Shown piece by piece: positions 1-8,616 of a stretch of DNA of 64,000 bases. Position numbers and translations under genes: made by a program. Origin of the DNA: UBA4093 sp036676455 (GTDB lineage: Bacteria; Cyanobacteriota; Sericytochromatia; S15B-MN24; UBA4093); contig JAKFCW010000077.1 of assembly GCA_036676455.1 (NCBI GenBank), forward strand, positions 1 to 64,000, given 5' to 3'. The notes below the pieces were generated by a model that saw only the letters and a list, made by a program, of their open reading frames with translations, was not told where the DNA came from and did not search any database. Position 1 is the first letter of the stretch, and each line of letters starts with the position of its first letter.

Positions 1-178
<178 letters not shown>

Positions 179-191
179 GATTCCCTTACCG

Positions 192-224
192 AAGGGCCGC
201 CTCCAACGAGGCGGCCCTTTCTTC
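192..224 (+). terminator. Intrinsic terminator of the sigma factor gene
   Basis: A perfect 10-base-pair stem (192-201 with 210-219), GC-rich at its core, encloses an 8-base loop and runs into a short T-rich tail. It lies 14 bases after the sigma factor stop codon. Confidence 0.85.
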
Positions 225-304
225 ATGCGGAGCCCCGCCCGCCCCATGCCCGACAGGTTAGAACGGCCTCACCTGAGGGGAATAAGAAGGTCGGAGGACC
301 GAAC

Positions 305-931
305 TTGAACTCGTCGTCACAACCACCTTCCGAACAGCCTCACGAGGCATCCATCGAGCCGCTCGTCGCCCAGCCGGCACCCCCTGTCGCCCCTGAGGCG
401 GCATCCGGCGCAGCCTCGCCGGAGGTTGCCGAGTCGCGCGTCCCGGCGAGCGACGCCCCCGCTCCGAGGCGCAGGGCCAAGACCGAGGACTTCGCCCTGC
501 TTTCGCGGATCCCCACCCGCAAGCCCGAGACCTTCGATACGGACGCCATCGTGCGGGCCGCCTGGATGGTCGGTGGGCTGGCCATCGGCCTCTGGGTCAT
601 CTCGCTTTTCGCGAAACCCAATGCCCCGGTGGAGCCCGTGGCCACACCGACCCCCGCGGCGCTCATCCAAGAGGCACCCCCGATCGTCATGCCGGGTCAC
701 GACGACGCCGCACCGGTCCCAGAAGTCATCTCGCTGACTCCCGCACCGGCCTGGACGCCCCAGCCGCCGGTCCGCGCCCCGGGCCTGCAGGCACCCGCGT
801 CGCAGGCTCCAGGCATGCAGGATTCGGGGCTGGCGCGCGACGGCGAAATCCCCTATCCGGCGAGCGAGCCCGTGGCCATGCCGGCGGCGGCCGACACCCC
901 GGATCCCAGCAACCTCTTTCCAAATCCGTAG
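305..931 (+). CDS. Proline-rich single-pass membrane protein of unknown function
   Basis: I do not recognise this 208-residue protein. The start is TTG at 305, chosen because GGAGG stands 7 bases upstream. The N-terminal 85 residues are hydrophilic and rich in proline, alanine and glutamate. One membrane segment follows at about residues 86-104 (AAWMVGGLAIGLWVISLF). The remaining hundred residues are a proline/alanine-rich tail with PAP, PPV and PQPPV stretches. A cytoplasmic head, one membrane helix and an extended proline-rich periplasmic arm is the architecture of envelope-spanning adaptors such as TonB-like proteins, but no TonB C-terminal domain is visible. The gene stands alone between two terminators. 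Function is unknown; that it is a real gene rests on the ribosome-binding site and the coherent topology. Confidence 0.7.
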   Translation: MNSSSQPPSEQPHEASIEPLVAQPAPPVAPEAASGAASPEVAESRVPASDAPAPRRRAKTEDFALLSRIPTRKPETFDTDAIVRAAWMVGGLAIGLWVISLFAKPNAPVEPVATPTPAALIQEAPPIVMPGHDDAAPVPEVISLTPAPAWTPQPPVRAPGLQAPASQAPGMQDSGLARDGEIPYPASEPVAMPAAADTPDPSNLFPNP

Positions 932-941
932 CGGCTAGCAA

Positions 942-981
942 AACGACGACGCCCTGGTCAATAGACCGGGGCGTCGTCGTT
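942..981. terminator. Bidirectional terminator between convergent genes
   Basis: An 18-base-pair stem (942-959 with 964-981, one G-T pair) closes a four-base AATA loop. It sits between the ends of the proline-rich membrane protein gene and the 5'-nucleotidase gene and can serve both. Confidence 0.75.
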
Positions 982-988
982 ACGGGTG

Positions 989-2689
989 TTAGCGGGTCGA
1001 GGCGGGAAGCAGCTCCCAGTTCTTGCGGAAGACGTCCTTGGGCTCGATCGTCTGGCGCTTGCGCAGAAACTCGATCAGAAGCTCGCGAATGCTCTCTTCC
1101 TTGCTGTAGACGACCGGGGCGTCCTGGAACATCTCGTAGCCGCCGCCGCCACGCTGGCGGTAGGTGTTCATGGCCATCGTGAAGGTCTGATCGTCGCGCA
1201 CCGGCTTGCCCAGGTACTCGAGTTTCACGATGCGCTGGCCGATCGGCTTGCTGCGGTCGATCTGGTAATCGACGCCCACGACCATGTCGTAGTTGTAGCC
1301 GCGCACCTCGGGGTTGACCACGGGAAGACCGGGCTTTGCGGGGTTGAAGAAGCGGGCGGTGTGCTCGAGGTACTCCCTGAGTTGCTTGCCCGTGAGCTGG
1401 ATGGCGACCAGGTTGTTCTCGTAGGGGTAGACGGAGGCGATGTCGGCGATCGAGATGTCGCCCTTCTCCAGGACGGCCTCGGTGTTGAACGACGCCGCCG
1501 ACGAGAGCTGGGCGCCCGTGGCCTCGAGCTGGACCTGGTTGATCAGGTCGACCAGCGCGGTGTCCTTGAGCTGCGACTCCTTGGCGTCCCAGTCGGCGGA
1601 GGTCTTGGCGATCGCGCTGCGGACGTAGGCGACGGTCGCCTCGTGGGCGGCCCGGGTGGCCGCGAGGACCTCGGGAGCCGGCGCGACGCCCTTGGTGGAG
1701 CGGGTCTCGGTCTTCTTGGAGACGACCTTCCACTTGCCGTTCTGCTTGGCCAGCTTCAGGTGGGCGATCGCCAGGTGCTCACCCCACTTGCCGGCCTGGC
1801 AGCAGGCCACGCCCTCGGGGGTCAACTCGCCGGGGACGTCCTGGTGGGAATGGCCCGCGAAGATCACGTCGATATCCGGGAAGAGGCGAGCTAGCTCCAG
1901 GCCCACGTTCTCGGGGGGAAGCCCGGACGAGGCCGAGTAGCCCGAGTAGGCGGGGCCGAACTTGCCGCCCAGACCGCTATGCGGGTTGGCGATGATGATG
2001 TCGGCGCCCTGCTTCTTCAGCTCGGGAATCCAGCGCTTGGCGGCCACCAGGATGTCTCCGACGTCGATCTTGCCGGCGACGTTGGCCTTGTCCCAGATGG
2101 TGATGCCCGGAGGCGCGAAGCTGACGATGCCCACCTTGACGCCCGCCACCTCCTCGATGTGGTAGGGCTTGAAGACGGGGGCCGGGGCTTCATGGGTGCC
2201 GAGCTTCTTCTGGTAGGTGAACTCGGGCTTCAGGCCGTAGATGTTGCCCGAGATGAGCGGGAACTTGGCCTCTGAGTAAGAGCGGAAGAGATGGGGAAGG
2301 CCGAAGTTGAACTCGTGGTTGCCCACGCCGGCCACCGTGTAGCCCATGACGTTCATGGCCTGGATCATCGGGTTGGGGCCGGGTACCTTGGCGACCTTGG
2401 CCTGGTAGTAGGCCAGAGGCGAGCCCTGGAGCATGTCGCCGGAGTCCACCAGGACGGTGTTCGGGTTCGCTGCGCGGGCTTCCTTGATCAGGGTGTAGAG
2501 CTTGGCGAGCCCGACGTCCTCGACCGCGTCCCCGTTGAAGTAGGTCGTGGGGTAGATGTGGCCGTGGACGTCCGTGGTTCCCAGGAGCGTCAACTCGACC
2601 GTTTTGGGGCCGGCTGCCAGCGCAGGCCCCGCGAGCGTCACGGCGAGCCCGAAAACGACTGCCACCTGACCGTACTGACGATGAATCAA
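989..2689 (-). CDS. Secreted 5'-nucleotidase / metallophosphoesterase (UshA-like)
   Basis: This 566-residue protein belongs to the UshA/CD73 5'-nucleotidase family, which hydrolyses nucleotides, 2',3'-cyclic nucleotides or UDP-sugars in the periplasm to salvage phosphate and nucleosides. A signal peptide fills residues 1-26 and ends ALAA. The metallophosphoesterase domain shows every metal-binding block: TTDVHGH (D40, H42), SGDMLQG (D85), GVGNHEF (N124, H125) and AGHSHQD near residue 280. The C-terminal substrate-binding domain runs from about residue 365 to the end, including YDMVVGVDYQID and MNTYRQRGGGGYEMF, which normally contribute the base-stacking aromatics. Length is standard for the family. 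The start is TTG at 2689 with GGAGG five bases upstream. Exact substrate cannot be told from sequence. Confidence 0.93.
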   Translation of the reverse strand: MIHRQYGQVAVVFGLAVTLAGPALAAGPKTVELTLLGTTDVHGHIYPTTYFNGDAVEDVGLAKLYTLIKEARAANPNTVLVDSGDMLQGSPLAYYQAKVAKVPGPNPMIQAMNVMGYTVAGVGNHEFNFGLPHLFRSYSEAKFPLISGNIYGLKPEFTYQKKLGTHEAPAPVFKPYHIEEVAGVKVGIVSFAPPGITIWDKANVAGKIDVGDILVAAKRWIPELKKQGADIIIANPHSGLGGKFGPAYSGYSASSGLPPENVGLELARLFPDIDVIFAGHSHQDVPGELTPEGVACCQAGKWGEHLAIAHLKLAKQNGKWKVVSKKTETRSTKGVAPAPEVLAATRAAHEATVAYVRSAIAKTSADWDAKESQLKDTALVDLINQVQLEATGAQLSSAASFNTEAVLEKGDISIADIASVYPYENNLVAIQLTGKQLREYLEHTARFFNPAKPGLPVVNPEVRGYNYDMVVGVDYQIDRSKPIGQRIVKLEYLGKPVRDDQTFTMAMNTYRQRGGGGYEMFQDAPVVYSKEESIRELLIEFLRKRQTIEPKDVFRKNWELLPASTR

Positions 2690-2913
2690 GCCATCCTCCT
2701 GAGCCGCCGCTCCTATCGCTGATGCGTTTTACTGGATAGCGAACGCCAAGACTCCTCGCCGTCGATATCCGCTGAAAACCTGATCCTTCCCCGATTATAG
2801 CAGTGCGCCTGGCCCTTGGATAGGGAGCCTGCAAGGGGACGCCGGGCGCGGCGGGGCCCATGCACCGGCCCCTTGATACAACCAAGACGCCAAGCGGCCG
2901 CCGTCGGTTCCCT

Positions 2914-4140
2914 CTAGAGCGGATCGAGGATCGCCCGGGCCACGTCCACCCGCCCGTGCCCCGAATAGGGGTCGATGCCCGGCTGGATCACGTCCTTTGC
3001 CGTCTTTTCGAGGCGCGCCTTGACCTGGGCCTGCGTCAGATGCGGGTACTGGCTGCGGACCAGCGCGGCCGCGCCCGCGACGAGCGGGGCGGCCATCGAG
3101 GTGCCCTGCATGATGCGGTAGCCATTGCCCTTGGACATGGGGTAGGTCGAGAGGATGCCCTCGCCGGGGGCCGCCAGAGAGACCCAGTCGCCCCAGGTCG
3201 AGAAGGAAGCCCAGCGGTCGGAGGCGTTGGTAGCGGAGACGCCGATGACGCCGGGGCTGGCGCCGGGGTAGGACTTGGCGTCGTTCTTGCCGGAGTTGCC
3301 GACCGCGGCGACGAAGACCACGTCCTTGTCCAGCGCGTACTGGTAGGAGTCATGCGAGGCCTGGTTGACCAGGGTGCTGCCCCAGCTGGCGTTGATGACC
3401 TTGGCGCCGTGGTCGACCGCCCAGATCACCGCCGCGGTCGCCGCCCCGGTGGTGGTGTTTCCGGAGTTGTTGAAGATTCGCACGGGCATGAGCTTGCAGC
3501 CCGGAGCGATCCCGGCGATGCCGGTGCCATTGCCCGCCGCAGCCCCGATCACCCCGGCGCAGTGCGTCCCGTGGCCGTAGCCGTCCTCGGTGCCCCCTGC
3601 CTTGGGCTCCTTCTCCGTGAAGTCGTAGCCCGGCACGAGGCGGCCCGCGAACTCCGGGTGCGAGGCGTCGATTCCGGAGTCGATGACGGCCACGACCACC
3701 TCGGGCGAGCCCTTCTGATTGGCCCAGACGCGGTCGGTGCCGGTGATCTGGATGCCGTACTGCGCGGGGATCAAGGGGTCGTCAAAGGTCTCGCCGCCGC
3801 TACGGGCGGGGACGCGGGCCGGGGCGGGAGCCGTCTGCATCGGAGGCAGGCGGAAGGCCATGTTGGGCTCGGCCCAGACCACGGCGGAGTCGGCATCAAG
3901 GACATCGAGCGCGCGCTGGCCCTTGAAGAGGTAGATGCCCAGGCCGATGGTCTGGACCAGCTGCAGGCCGTGTCGGCGGGCGTAGGCCTGGGGCGAGGTG
4001 CCGGGCTTGAGGCGGACGAGCGTTTCGCCGGCGATCGCCCGCGGGGCGAAGTCCGCCTCCGGGCGGGTGCCGACCGAGGGAAATGCGGAGCCGCAGCCCG
4101 CCAGCAGCGAGACCCCGAGGATGAGCGCGAGCCGACGCAT
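2914..4140 (-). CDS. Subtilisin-like serine protease lipoprotein (S8)
   Basis: A secreted S8-family protease of 408 residues. Residues 1-16 are a lipoprotein signal with lipobox LLAGC (C16). A short propeptide-like domain covers about residues 28-100 and the catalytic domain 130-408. The triad is complete: D154 in AVIDSGID, H190 in YGHGTHCAG, S348 in QGTSMAAP, with the oxyanion asparagine N282 in VGNSGK. The fold most resembles thermitase/fervidolysin-type subtilases. Start ATG at 4140 has AAGGAGG six bases upstream; the upstream 60 bases are AT-rich and probably hold the promoter. It is one of five lipoprotein proteases of different classes in this window and probably acts outside the inner membrane on exogenous protein. 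Confidence 0.95.
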   Translation of the reverse strand: MRRLALILGVSLLAGCGSAFPSVGTRPEADFAPRAIAGETLVRLKPGTSPQAYARRHGLQLVQTIGLGIYLFKGQRALDVLDADSAVVWAEPNMAFRLPPMQTAPAPARVPARSGGETFDDPLIPAQYGIQITGTDRVWANQKGSPEVVVAVIDSGIDASHPEFAGRLVPGYDFTEKEPKAGGTEDGYGHGTHCAGVIGAAAGNGTGIAGIAPGCKLMPVRIFNNSGNTTTGAATAAVIWAVDHGAKVINASWGSTLVNQASHDSYQYALDKDVVFVAAVGNSGKNDAKSYPGASPGVIGVSATNASDRWASFSTWGDWVSLAAPGEGILSTYPMSKGNGYRIMQGTSMAAPLVAGAAALVRSQYPHLTQAQVKARLEKTAKDVIQPGIDPYSGHGRVDVARAILDPL

Positions 4141-4218
4141 GAGTGGCCTCCTTCAACGAAATCAACAATATTAAGAATAGATTAAACCGATTCACCGAAG
4201 GAGGCAAGCGTCAGGAGG

Positions 4219-5748
4219 TCATGTCTTGCCGGGTTCGAGCATGCGGTACTGGATGGCCTCGGCCACGTGGACGGCCTGGATGGCATCGGAGGCCGCCAGG
4301 TCGGCAATGGTGCGTGCGACCTTCAGGATGCGGTCGTAAGCGCGCGCCGAGAGGGAAAGCTGGGCGATCGCCCGGCTAAGGAGGGCCTCGCCGGCCGTGT
4401 CCAGGCGGCCGTGCTCGCGCAGCTGGCGCGTGGTCATCGCGGCGTTGCAGTACACGCCTCGCACGTCCCGGAAGCGCCAGGTCTGCCGCTCACGGGCGGC
4501 CATGACCCGCTCACGGATGCGCTCCGAGGACTCGGCGGGCTTGCTGGAGAGCAGTTCGTCCTGGCCTAGGCGCGGGACGGCGATCTGCAGGTCGATGCGG
4601 TCCAAGAGAGGTCCCGAGAGGCGGGACCAGTAGCGCTCGGCGGCTAGCTCGGAGCACGTGCAGGGCTTCAAGTCGTCGCCCCGGAAGCCGCAGGGGCAAG
4701 GGTTGCTCGCCGCGACGAGCGTGAAGGCCGCGGGGTAGGTCAAGGAAACCCGCGCCCGGCTGATCGTCACCCGGCGATCCTCTAGAGGCTGGCGCATGAC
4801 CTCGAGCACGGAGCGCGAGAACTCATTAAATTCATCCAGGAACAAAATGCCGTGATGGGAAAGGCTGACCTCTCCAGGGCGGGCATGGGACCCACCGCCC
4901 ACCAGACCGGCCGGGGAGATGGAATGGTGCGGGCTGCGGAAGGGGCGGCGGGTCAGCAAGGGCAGCTCACCGTTCAGCAAGCCGGCCGTCGAGTAGATCC
5001 GGCTCACCTCCAGGCTCTCCTCCCGGCTGAGGGCTGGCAAGATGCCAGGCAGACGCCTCGCGAGCATGGTCTTGCCCGAGCCCGGCGAACCCACCAGCAT
5101 GACGTTATGGCCGCCAGCGGCTGTGACCTCCAGGGCCCGGCGGGCCTGCTCCTGGCCCTTCACCTCGGAGAAGTCGGCGCCCTGGGGCTCGGGGTCGAAG
5201 AACCGCCGACTGTCCGCGCGAAACGGCTCGCGCGAGGCCGGATCCGCGAGGAGCGCGCAGACGTCGTGCAGGGACTCCACACCGTAGACCGTGAGCCCAT
5301 CCACCAGGGAGGCCTCGCGGGCGTTGGCCAGCGGCAGGATCATCGCCTCCACCCCGCTCCGCTGGGCTTCCAGCGCGATGGGCAGGACGCCGGTGACAGG
5401 GCGAACATGGCCGTCGAGCGAGAGCTCGCCCACGAGCAGGAAGCGCCCCAGGTGCGCGGCCGAGAGTTGCGAGCTGGCGGCGAGAATGCCGACGGCGATG
5501 GGCAGATCGTAGAGAGGGCCTACCTTGCGGATGTCGGCGGGGGCGAGGTTGATGGTCACACGCTCGTAGGGAAAGTCGTGGCCGGCGTTGCGCAAGGCGG
5601 CGCGCACGCGATCGCGGCTCTCCTGGATGGCCGCATCGCCAAGCCCCACGACCACGACGGCCGGCAAGCCTCCCGAGACGTCCACCTCGACGTCCACCCG
5701 GTACCCGTCGACACCCAGAACCGCCCCGGACGTGATCGTTGCGAGCAT
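4219..5748 (-). CDS. comM: ComM/YifB family AAA+ ATPase
   Basis: This 509-residue protein matches ComM (YifB, Mg-chelatase-like), a hexameric helicase that promotes branch migration when single-stranded DNA is integrated during natural transformation. The N-terminal ChlI-like domain (1-170) opens with VDVEVDVSGGLPAVVVVGL. The AAA+ core has Walker A GSPGSGKT (220-227), Walker B ILFLDEFNEF near 300 and a cysteine cluster (NPCPCGF, then CTC) typical of the family. The C-terminal Mg-chelatase lid domain includes LSARAYDRILKVARTIADL. Length is standard. The start ATG at 5748 follows a GGAGGG box. No other competence gene is in the window. Confidence 0.95.
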   Translation of the reverse strand: MLATITSGAVLGVDGYRVDVEVDVSGGLPAVVVVGLGDAAIQESRDRVRAALRNAGHDFPYERVTINLAPADIRKVGPLYDLPIAVGILAASSQLSAAHLGRFLLVGELSLDGHVRPVTGVLPIALEAQRSGVEAMILPLANAREASLVDGLTVYGVESLHDVCALLADPASREPFRADSRRFFDPEPQGADFSEVKGQEQARRALEVTAAGGHNVMLVGSPGSGKTMLARRLPGILPALSREESLEVSRIYSTAGLLNGELPLLTRRPFRSPHHSISPAGLVGGGSHARPGEVSLSHHGILFLDEFNEFSRSVLEVMRQPLEDRRVTISRARVSLTYPAAFTLVAASNPCPCGFRGDDLKPCTCSELAAERYWSRLSGPLLDRIDLQIAVPRLGQDELLSSKPAESSERIRERVMAARERQTWRFRDVRGVYCNAAMTTRQLREHGRLDTAGEALLSRAIAQLSLSARAYDRILKVARTIADLAASDAIQAVHVAEAIQYRMLEPGKT

Positions 5749-5842
5749 GGGGCCCTCCGCACTCCAAATTATTGATATCCAAACACTTACTTATTATCAT
5801 ATCACAATCGTTACTCGCTTGGATCGGATGCCGGCGGCGCGA

Positions 5843-5872
5843 TTGACACGGCGGATTCGCCTTCGCTAGACT
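5843..5872 (+). promoter_or_regulatory. Sigma-70 type promoter for the NYN-domain gene
   Basis: TTGACA at 5843-5848 and TAGACT at 5867-5872 are separated by 18 bases, about 65 bases before the start codon. The -35 box is a perfect consensus match. Confidence 0.65.
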
Positions 5873-5937
5873 GCCTTCTGTTATGTTGACCTGCCGCTCG
5901 GCGCGGCGGGGTGATTCAATACCGAGGAGGCTTCTTC

Positions 5938-6549
5938 GTGGAGCGCGTGGCCATTTTCATCGACGAGGGATATCTGAACAAAGCCCTGGAGAGCCTGGGA
6001 CGTCCGAGGCTGGATTACGGGCGCTTCATCGAGGCGATCCAAGGCGACCTGCCCCTGCTTCGCACCTACTACTACTACTGCATGCCGTACCAGTCTCCGA
6101 CTCCGACGCCCGAGGAGCGGAACATGTACCAGGCGAAGCTATCCTTCGTGCGCTACCTCTCGCGGCTGCCGCGCTTCGAGCTGCGCCAGGGGCGCCTGAT
6201 CAAGCGCGGCACGGAGTACGTGCAGCGCCGGGTGGACATCATGCTGGCCTCGGACCTGGTGCGCCTCTCGGTTGCCGGCCAGATCAAGGAAGCGGTGCTG
6301 GTGGCGGGGGATTCGGACTTCGTGCCGGCCATCGCGATCGCCAAGGACGCCGGTGTGCTGGTGACGCTTTGCTACGCGCCGGGCGCCGCCCATGACGAGC
6401 TGCTCGACGCCTGCGACGAGCTGGTGCCCATCAGCCGGGATCTGCTCGAGGATTGCCTGCGTTCGGCTCCGCCGAGCTCGAGCGCTCCGGCATTGGGGGC
6501 ACCGGCCGCACCGATGCTGGCCGCTTCCAGCGAGGCCGTCGCCCGCTAA
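5938..6549 (+). CDS. NYN-domain protein (LabA/DUF88 family, putative RNase)
   Basis: A 203-residue protein with a NYN domain, a PIN-like nuclease fold found in LabA, Limkain and related proteins. The acidic residues of the active site are visible: D in AIFIDEGYL near the N-terminus, D in RRVDIMLASDL in the middle, and GDSDF in VLVAGDSDFVPAI. The last 40 residues are a low-complexity serine/alanine/proline tail. The start is GTG at 5938 because GAGGAGG stands 7 bases before it; an earlier in-frame GTG at 5911 lies upstream of that ribosome-binding site and is unlikely. In cyanobacteria, LabA-type proteins take part in circadian output, but the family is broad and the role here is unknown. Confidence 0.85.
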   Translation: MERVAIFIDEGYLNKALESLGRPRLDYGRFIEAIQGDLPLLRTYYYYCMPYQSPTPTPEERNMYQAKLSFVRYLSRLPRFELRQGRLIKRGTEYVQRRVDIMLASDLVRLSVAGQIKEAVLVAGDSDFVPAIAIAKDAGVLVTLCYAPGAAHDELLDACDELVPISRDLLEDCLRSAPPSSSAPALGAPAAPMLAASSEAVAR

Positions 6550-6596
6550 CCGGCGCACGCCCCTTCCGAAACTCTCGCTGTCGTGGGAGTCACTGG

Positions 6597-6616
6597 ATTC
6601 CCGCTTTCGCGGGAAT
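6597..6616. repeat. dRS3-like inverted repeat between convergent genes
   Basis: ATTCCC and GGGAAT enclose the 8-base spacer GCTTTCGC, exactly the form of the neisserial dRS3 element (ATTCCC-N8-GGGAAT); the arms pair for 8 bases with a TTTC loop. The flanks (TGGATTCCCG and GGGAATGACGG) match a dispersed intergenic repeat I know from many unrelated genomes. No T-tract follows on either strand, so it is not an obvious terminator. Confidence 0.6.
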
Positions 6617-6630
6617 GACGGTAGGGCTGC

Positions 6631-7746
6631 TTACTTCATCGCCTCAGGGTGCCATTCCAGCCAGCGCATCACGTCGCTCTGGCTGAGAATCCCGACCAGC
6701 TCCCCGTCCTGGATGACGGGGAGCCTTCCCACGCCTAGGCGGTTGAAGCGTTCGAGGGCCTCCGTGACGGTGGTCTCGGGGCCGAGGGCCTGCTCTTCGT
6801 CGAGGGGGCGCATCAGCTCGGAGACGCGAAGCCGGGGCCATTCGCCGGCGGGCACCCGCTTGACGTCGGTGGCCTGGAGGATGCCGTGAAGGTGGCCATC
6901 CGCCACCGGGTAGCCGCCGAAGGGGTGGTGCGAGAGGGTGGTTTCCACCGCGTCGCGCACGGTCATCTCGGGGTGCAGGGTCTGGACGTTGCGGCTCATG
7001 AGGTCGGAGACGCCCACGTGGCTGAGGGCGTCACGCATCACCAGGTCCCCGTACGAGCTGCTCGCCGCCTGGAACAAGAGGTAGCCCAGGAAGCCGACCC
7101 AGACGCCGCCGAGGAGATCACCGTTGACGAGGCGGATGAAGGCCCAGGCCATGAGCAGGCCGGCGATGATCTGGCCGCCGCGGGTGGCGATGCGGGTCGC
7201 CTTGCGATGGCTGCCGGTGATCTGCCAGGCGGCCGCGCGCAGGACCCGCCCTCCGTCGAGCGGGAAGCCGGGCAGCATGTTGAAGACGGCCAGGGCGACG
7301 TTCACGACGGCCAGCCACTGGAAGACCACCGTCAGCGGAACGTTGCCAATTGCGGCCATGAGGAGCGAGACCGCCCAGCTCGCGGCGCCCAGAAAGACGC
7401 TCATGAGGGGGCCGGCGATACCGACCCAGAACTCCACCTTGGCGCTCGGCATCTCGTCGGTGGCCTCGGAGACTCCCCCGAAGATGAAGAGGACGATGCG
7501 GCGGACCTGGAGGCCGTAGTGGCGGCTGACCAAAGAGTGCGAGAGCTCATGAAGCAGAAGCGAGCCGAAGAAGGCCAGCGTGGTCGCCACGCCCATCAGC
7601 CAGTAGGTCGCGCTGCCGAGGCCCGGCACGATCGACGGGAACAGGGCCGCCGACAGCGACCACAGGATCAGGCCGAAGATCACCAACCATGAGGCATTGA
7701 CCTCGATGGGAATGCCGAACGCCTTCCCGATCCGGAACCCGCGCAT
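6631..7746 (-). CDS. Site-2 protease family membrane metalloprotease with two CBS domains
   Basis: A 371-residue intramembrane zinc metalloprotease of the M50B (S2P) family, subtype with C-terminal CBS domains (SpoIVFB/Rip3-like). The zinc motif HELSH is at residues 66-70, and the second motif NMLPGFPLDGG supplies the third ligand D164. Around six hydrophobic segments lie between residues 15 and 220. Two CBS repeats follow (about 240-300 and 305-365), which usually bind adenine nucleotides and gate activity. The start is ATG at 7746 because GGAGGA stands just upstream; a longer reading would add 17 residues without a ribosome-binding site. A TATAGT -10 box lies at 7785-7780. Such proteases often release membrane-tethered regulators; no such substrate is adjacent. 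Confidence 0.93.
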   Translation of the reverse strand: MRGFRIGKAFGIPIEVNASWLVIFGLILWSLSAALFPSIVPGLGSATYWLMGVATTLAFFGSLLLHELSHSLVSRHYGLQVRRIVLFIFGGVSEATDEMPSAKVEFWVGIAGPLMSVFLGAASWAVSLLMAAIGNVPLTVVFQWLAVVNVALAVFNMLPGFPLDGGRVLRAAAWQITGSHRKATRIATRGGQIIAGLLMAWAFIRLVNGDLLGGVWVGFLGYLLFQAASSSYGDLVMRDALSHVGVSDLMSRNVQTLHPEMTVRDAVETTLSHHPFGGYPVADGHLHGILQATDVKRVPAGEWPRLRVSELMRPLDEEQALGPETTVTEALERFNRLGVGRLPVIQDGELVGILSQSDVMRWLEWHPEAMK

Positions 7747-7921
7747 GGCGTCCTCCTCTCCCGGTGGCTCACGAAACTCACTATAGAGTCGCGCCACACG
7801 GGGGTCAAGGCACGGTGGCGACCCTCCTCCCGGGCACCCGTCCCTTGTGTCGCCATGGCCGCAAACTTAAACTGCGGATGCGAAGTCGCGACGATCCCGG
7901 CCGTGCCGGGAGGAGGAAGCC

Positions 7922-8350
7922 ATGGCACTCAGTCGTTGGGAGCCCCCCGTGGGCATGCGCTCCCTGAGAGACCAGATCAACCGGATGTTCGAGGACGTGA
8001 TGGGCTCGAGCCTCACCATGGGCTTGCCGGCCGTCGATGTTTACCAGCGCGAGCATGAGATGGTGGTGGAAGCGGAGCTGCCCGGCCTTGACCTCAAGGA
8101 CGTGGAGGTCAACGCCACCGAGGACAGCATCACGATCCGCGGCCAGAGCCGCTTCGAGCGCGAGGTCAAGGACGAGAACCTCTACCGCTCCGAGCGCCGC
8201 CTCGGCATGATCAACCGGACCATCGACCTTCCCACCCCCATCAAGCCCGAGGAAACCCGGGCCTCTTTCAAGAACGGCGTGCTGACCATCCATGCCCCCG
8301 TCGCCGAAGGGGTCAAGCCCCGCAAGGTCCAGATCTCCGAAGAGGCCTGA
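7922..8350 (+). CDS. Hsp20/alpha-crystallin small heat shock protein
   Basis: A 142-residue small heat shock protein, an ATP-independent holdase that binds unfolding proteins. The alpha-crystallin domain spans about residues 38-130. It starts PAVDVYQREHEMVVEAELPG and contains the conserved ITIRGQSRFEREVK, LGMINRTIDLP and the A-x-x-x-N-G-V-L box ASFKNGVLTIHAP. The C-terminus is EGVKPRKVQISEEA; an exact I-x-I motif is not obvious, although VQI may play that role. GGAGGAGG lies 7 bases before the ATG. A hairpin terminator follows. Confidence 0.96.
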   Translation: MALSRWEPPVGMRSLRDQINRMFEDVMGSSLTMGLPAVDVYQREHEMVVEAELPGLDLKDVEVNATEDSITIRGQSRFEREVKDENLYRSERRLGMINRTIDLPTPIKPEETRASFKNGVLTIHAPVAEGVKPRKVQISEEA

Positions 8351-8365
8351 ACGCTTGTAGGGGCG

Positions 8366-8396
8366 CGCCGCCGAGCGATTTCGGCGGCGTTTATTT
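8366..8396 (+). terminator. Intrinsic terminator of hsp20
   Basis: A 9-base-pair stem (8366-8374 with 8381-8389) with a 6-base loop is followed directly by TTTATTT. Confidence 0.85.
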
Positions 8397-8463
8397 CCGG
8401 CACGGGTGGGTATAGAAGGTTGGGGTACACATCCTCAACTAAACTGACAGGAGGTACGCGCTT

Positions 8464-8526
8464 ATGGATTGTAAGAGTACGACGGGCTTCGAGGTGTTGA
8501 ATCTGGAGGTCAGCCCTACCCTGTAG
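8464..8526 (+). CDS. 20-residue mini-ORF with strong ribosome-binding site
   Basis: ATG at 8464 is preceded by CAGGAGG with a 9-base spacing, and a possible TATAGA -10 box stands at 8411-8416, just after the hsp20 terminator. The peptide is MDCKSTTGFEVLNLEVSPTL, ending in TAG at 8524-8526, and a strong hairpin follows 60 bases on. The unit therefore looks like promoter, ribosome-binding site, tiny gene, terminator. The segment LNLEVS loosely resembles the FNLD-type leader box of some ribosomally made modified peptides, and there is one cysteine and several Thr/Ser residues, but no modifying enzyme is adjacent. A regulatory leader peptide or a small RNA that happens to hold an ORF are alternatives. 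I do not recognise it. Confidence 0.35.
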   Translation: MDCKSTTGFEVLNLEVSPTL

Positions 8527-8584
8527 CGGGCGCAAGCCTCCGCTCCGCGCGGATGGCCTGATTCCTGTCAACATCGACGACTAG

Positions 8585-8616
8585 CGGAGGGTCCCCAGCC
8601 GGGGACCCTCCGATTG
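8585..8616 (+). terminator. Hairpin terminator after the mini-ORF
   Basis: A perfect 12-base-pair stem (8585-8596 with 8601-8612) with the 4-base loop AGCC. The tail (ATTGCTCC) is only weakly T-rich. Confidence 0.55.

Noticed and set aside
2860..4185. 441-codon open frame on the plus strand opposite the subtilase gene
   Set aside because: Shadow of the subtilase gene, which has a complete catalytic triad, lipobox and ribosome-binding site.
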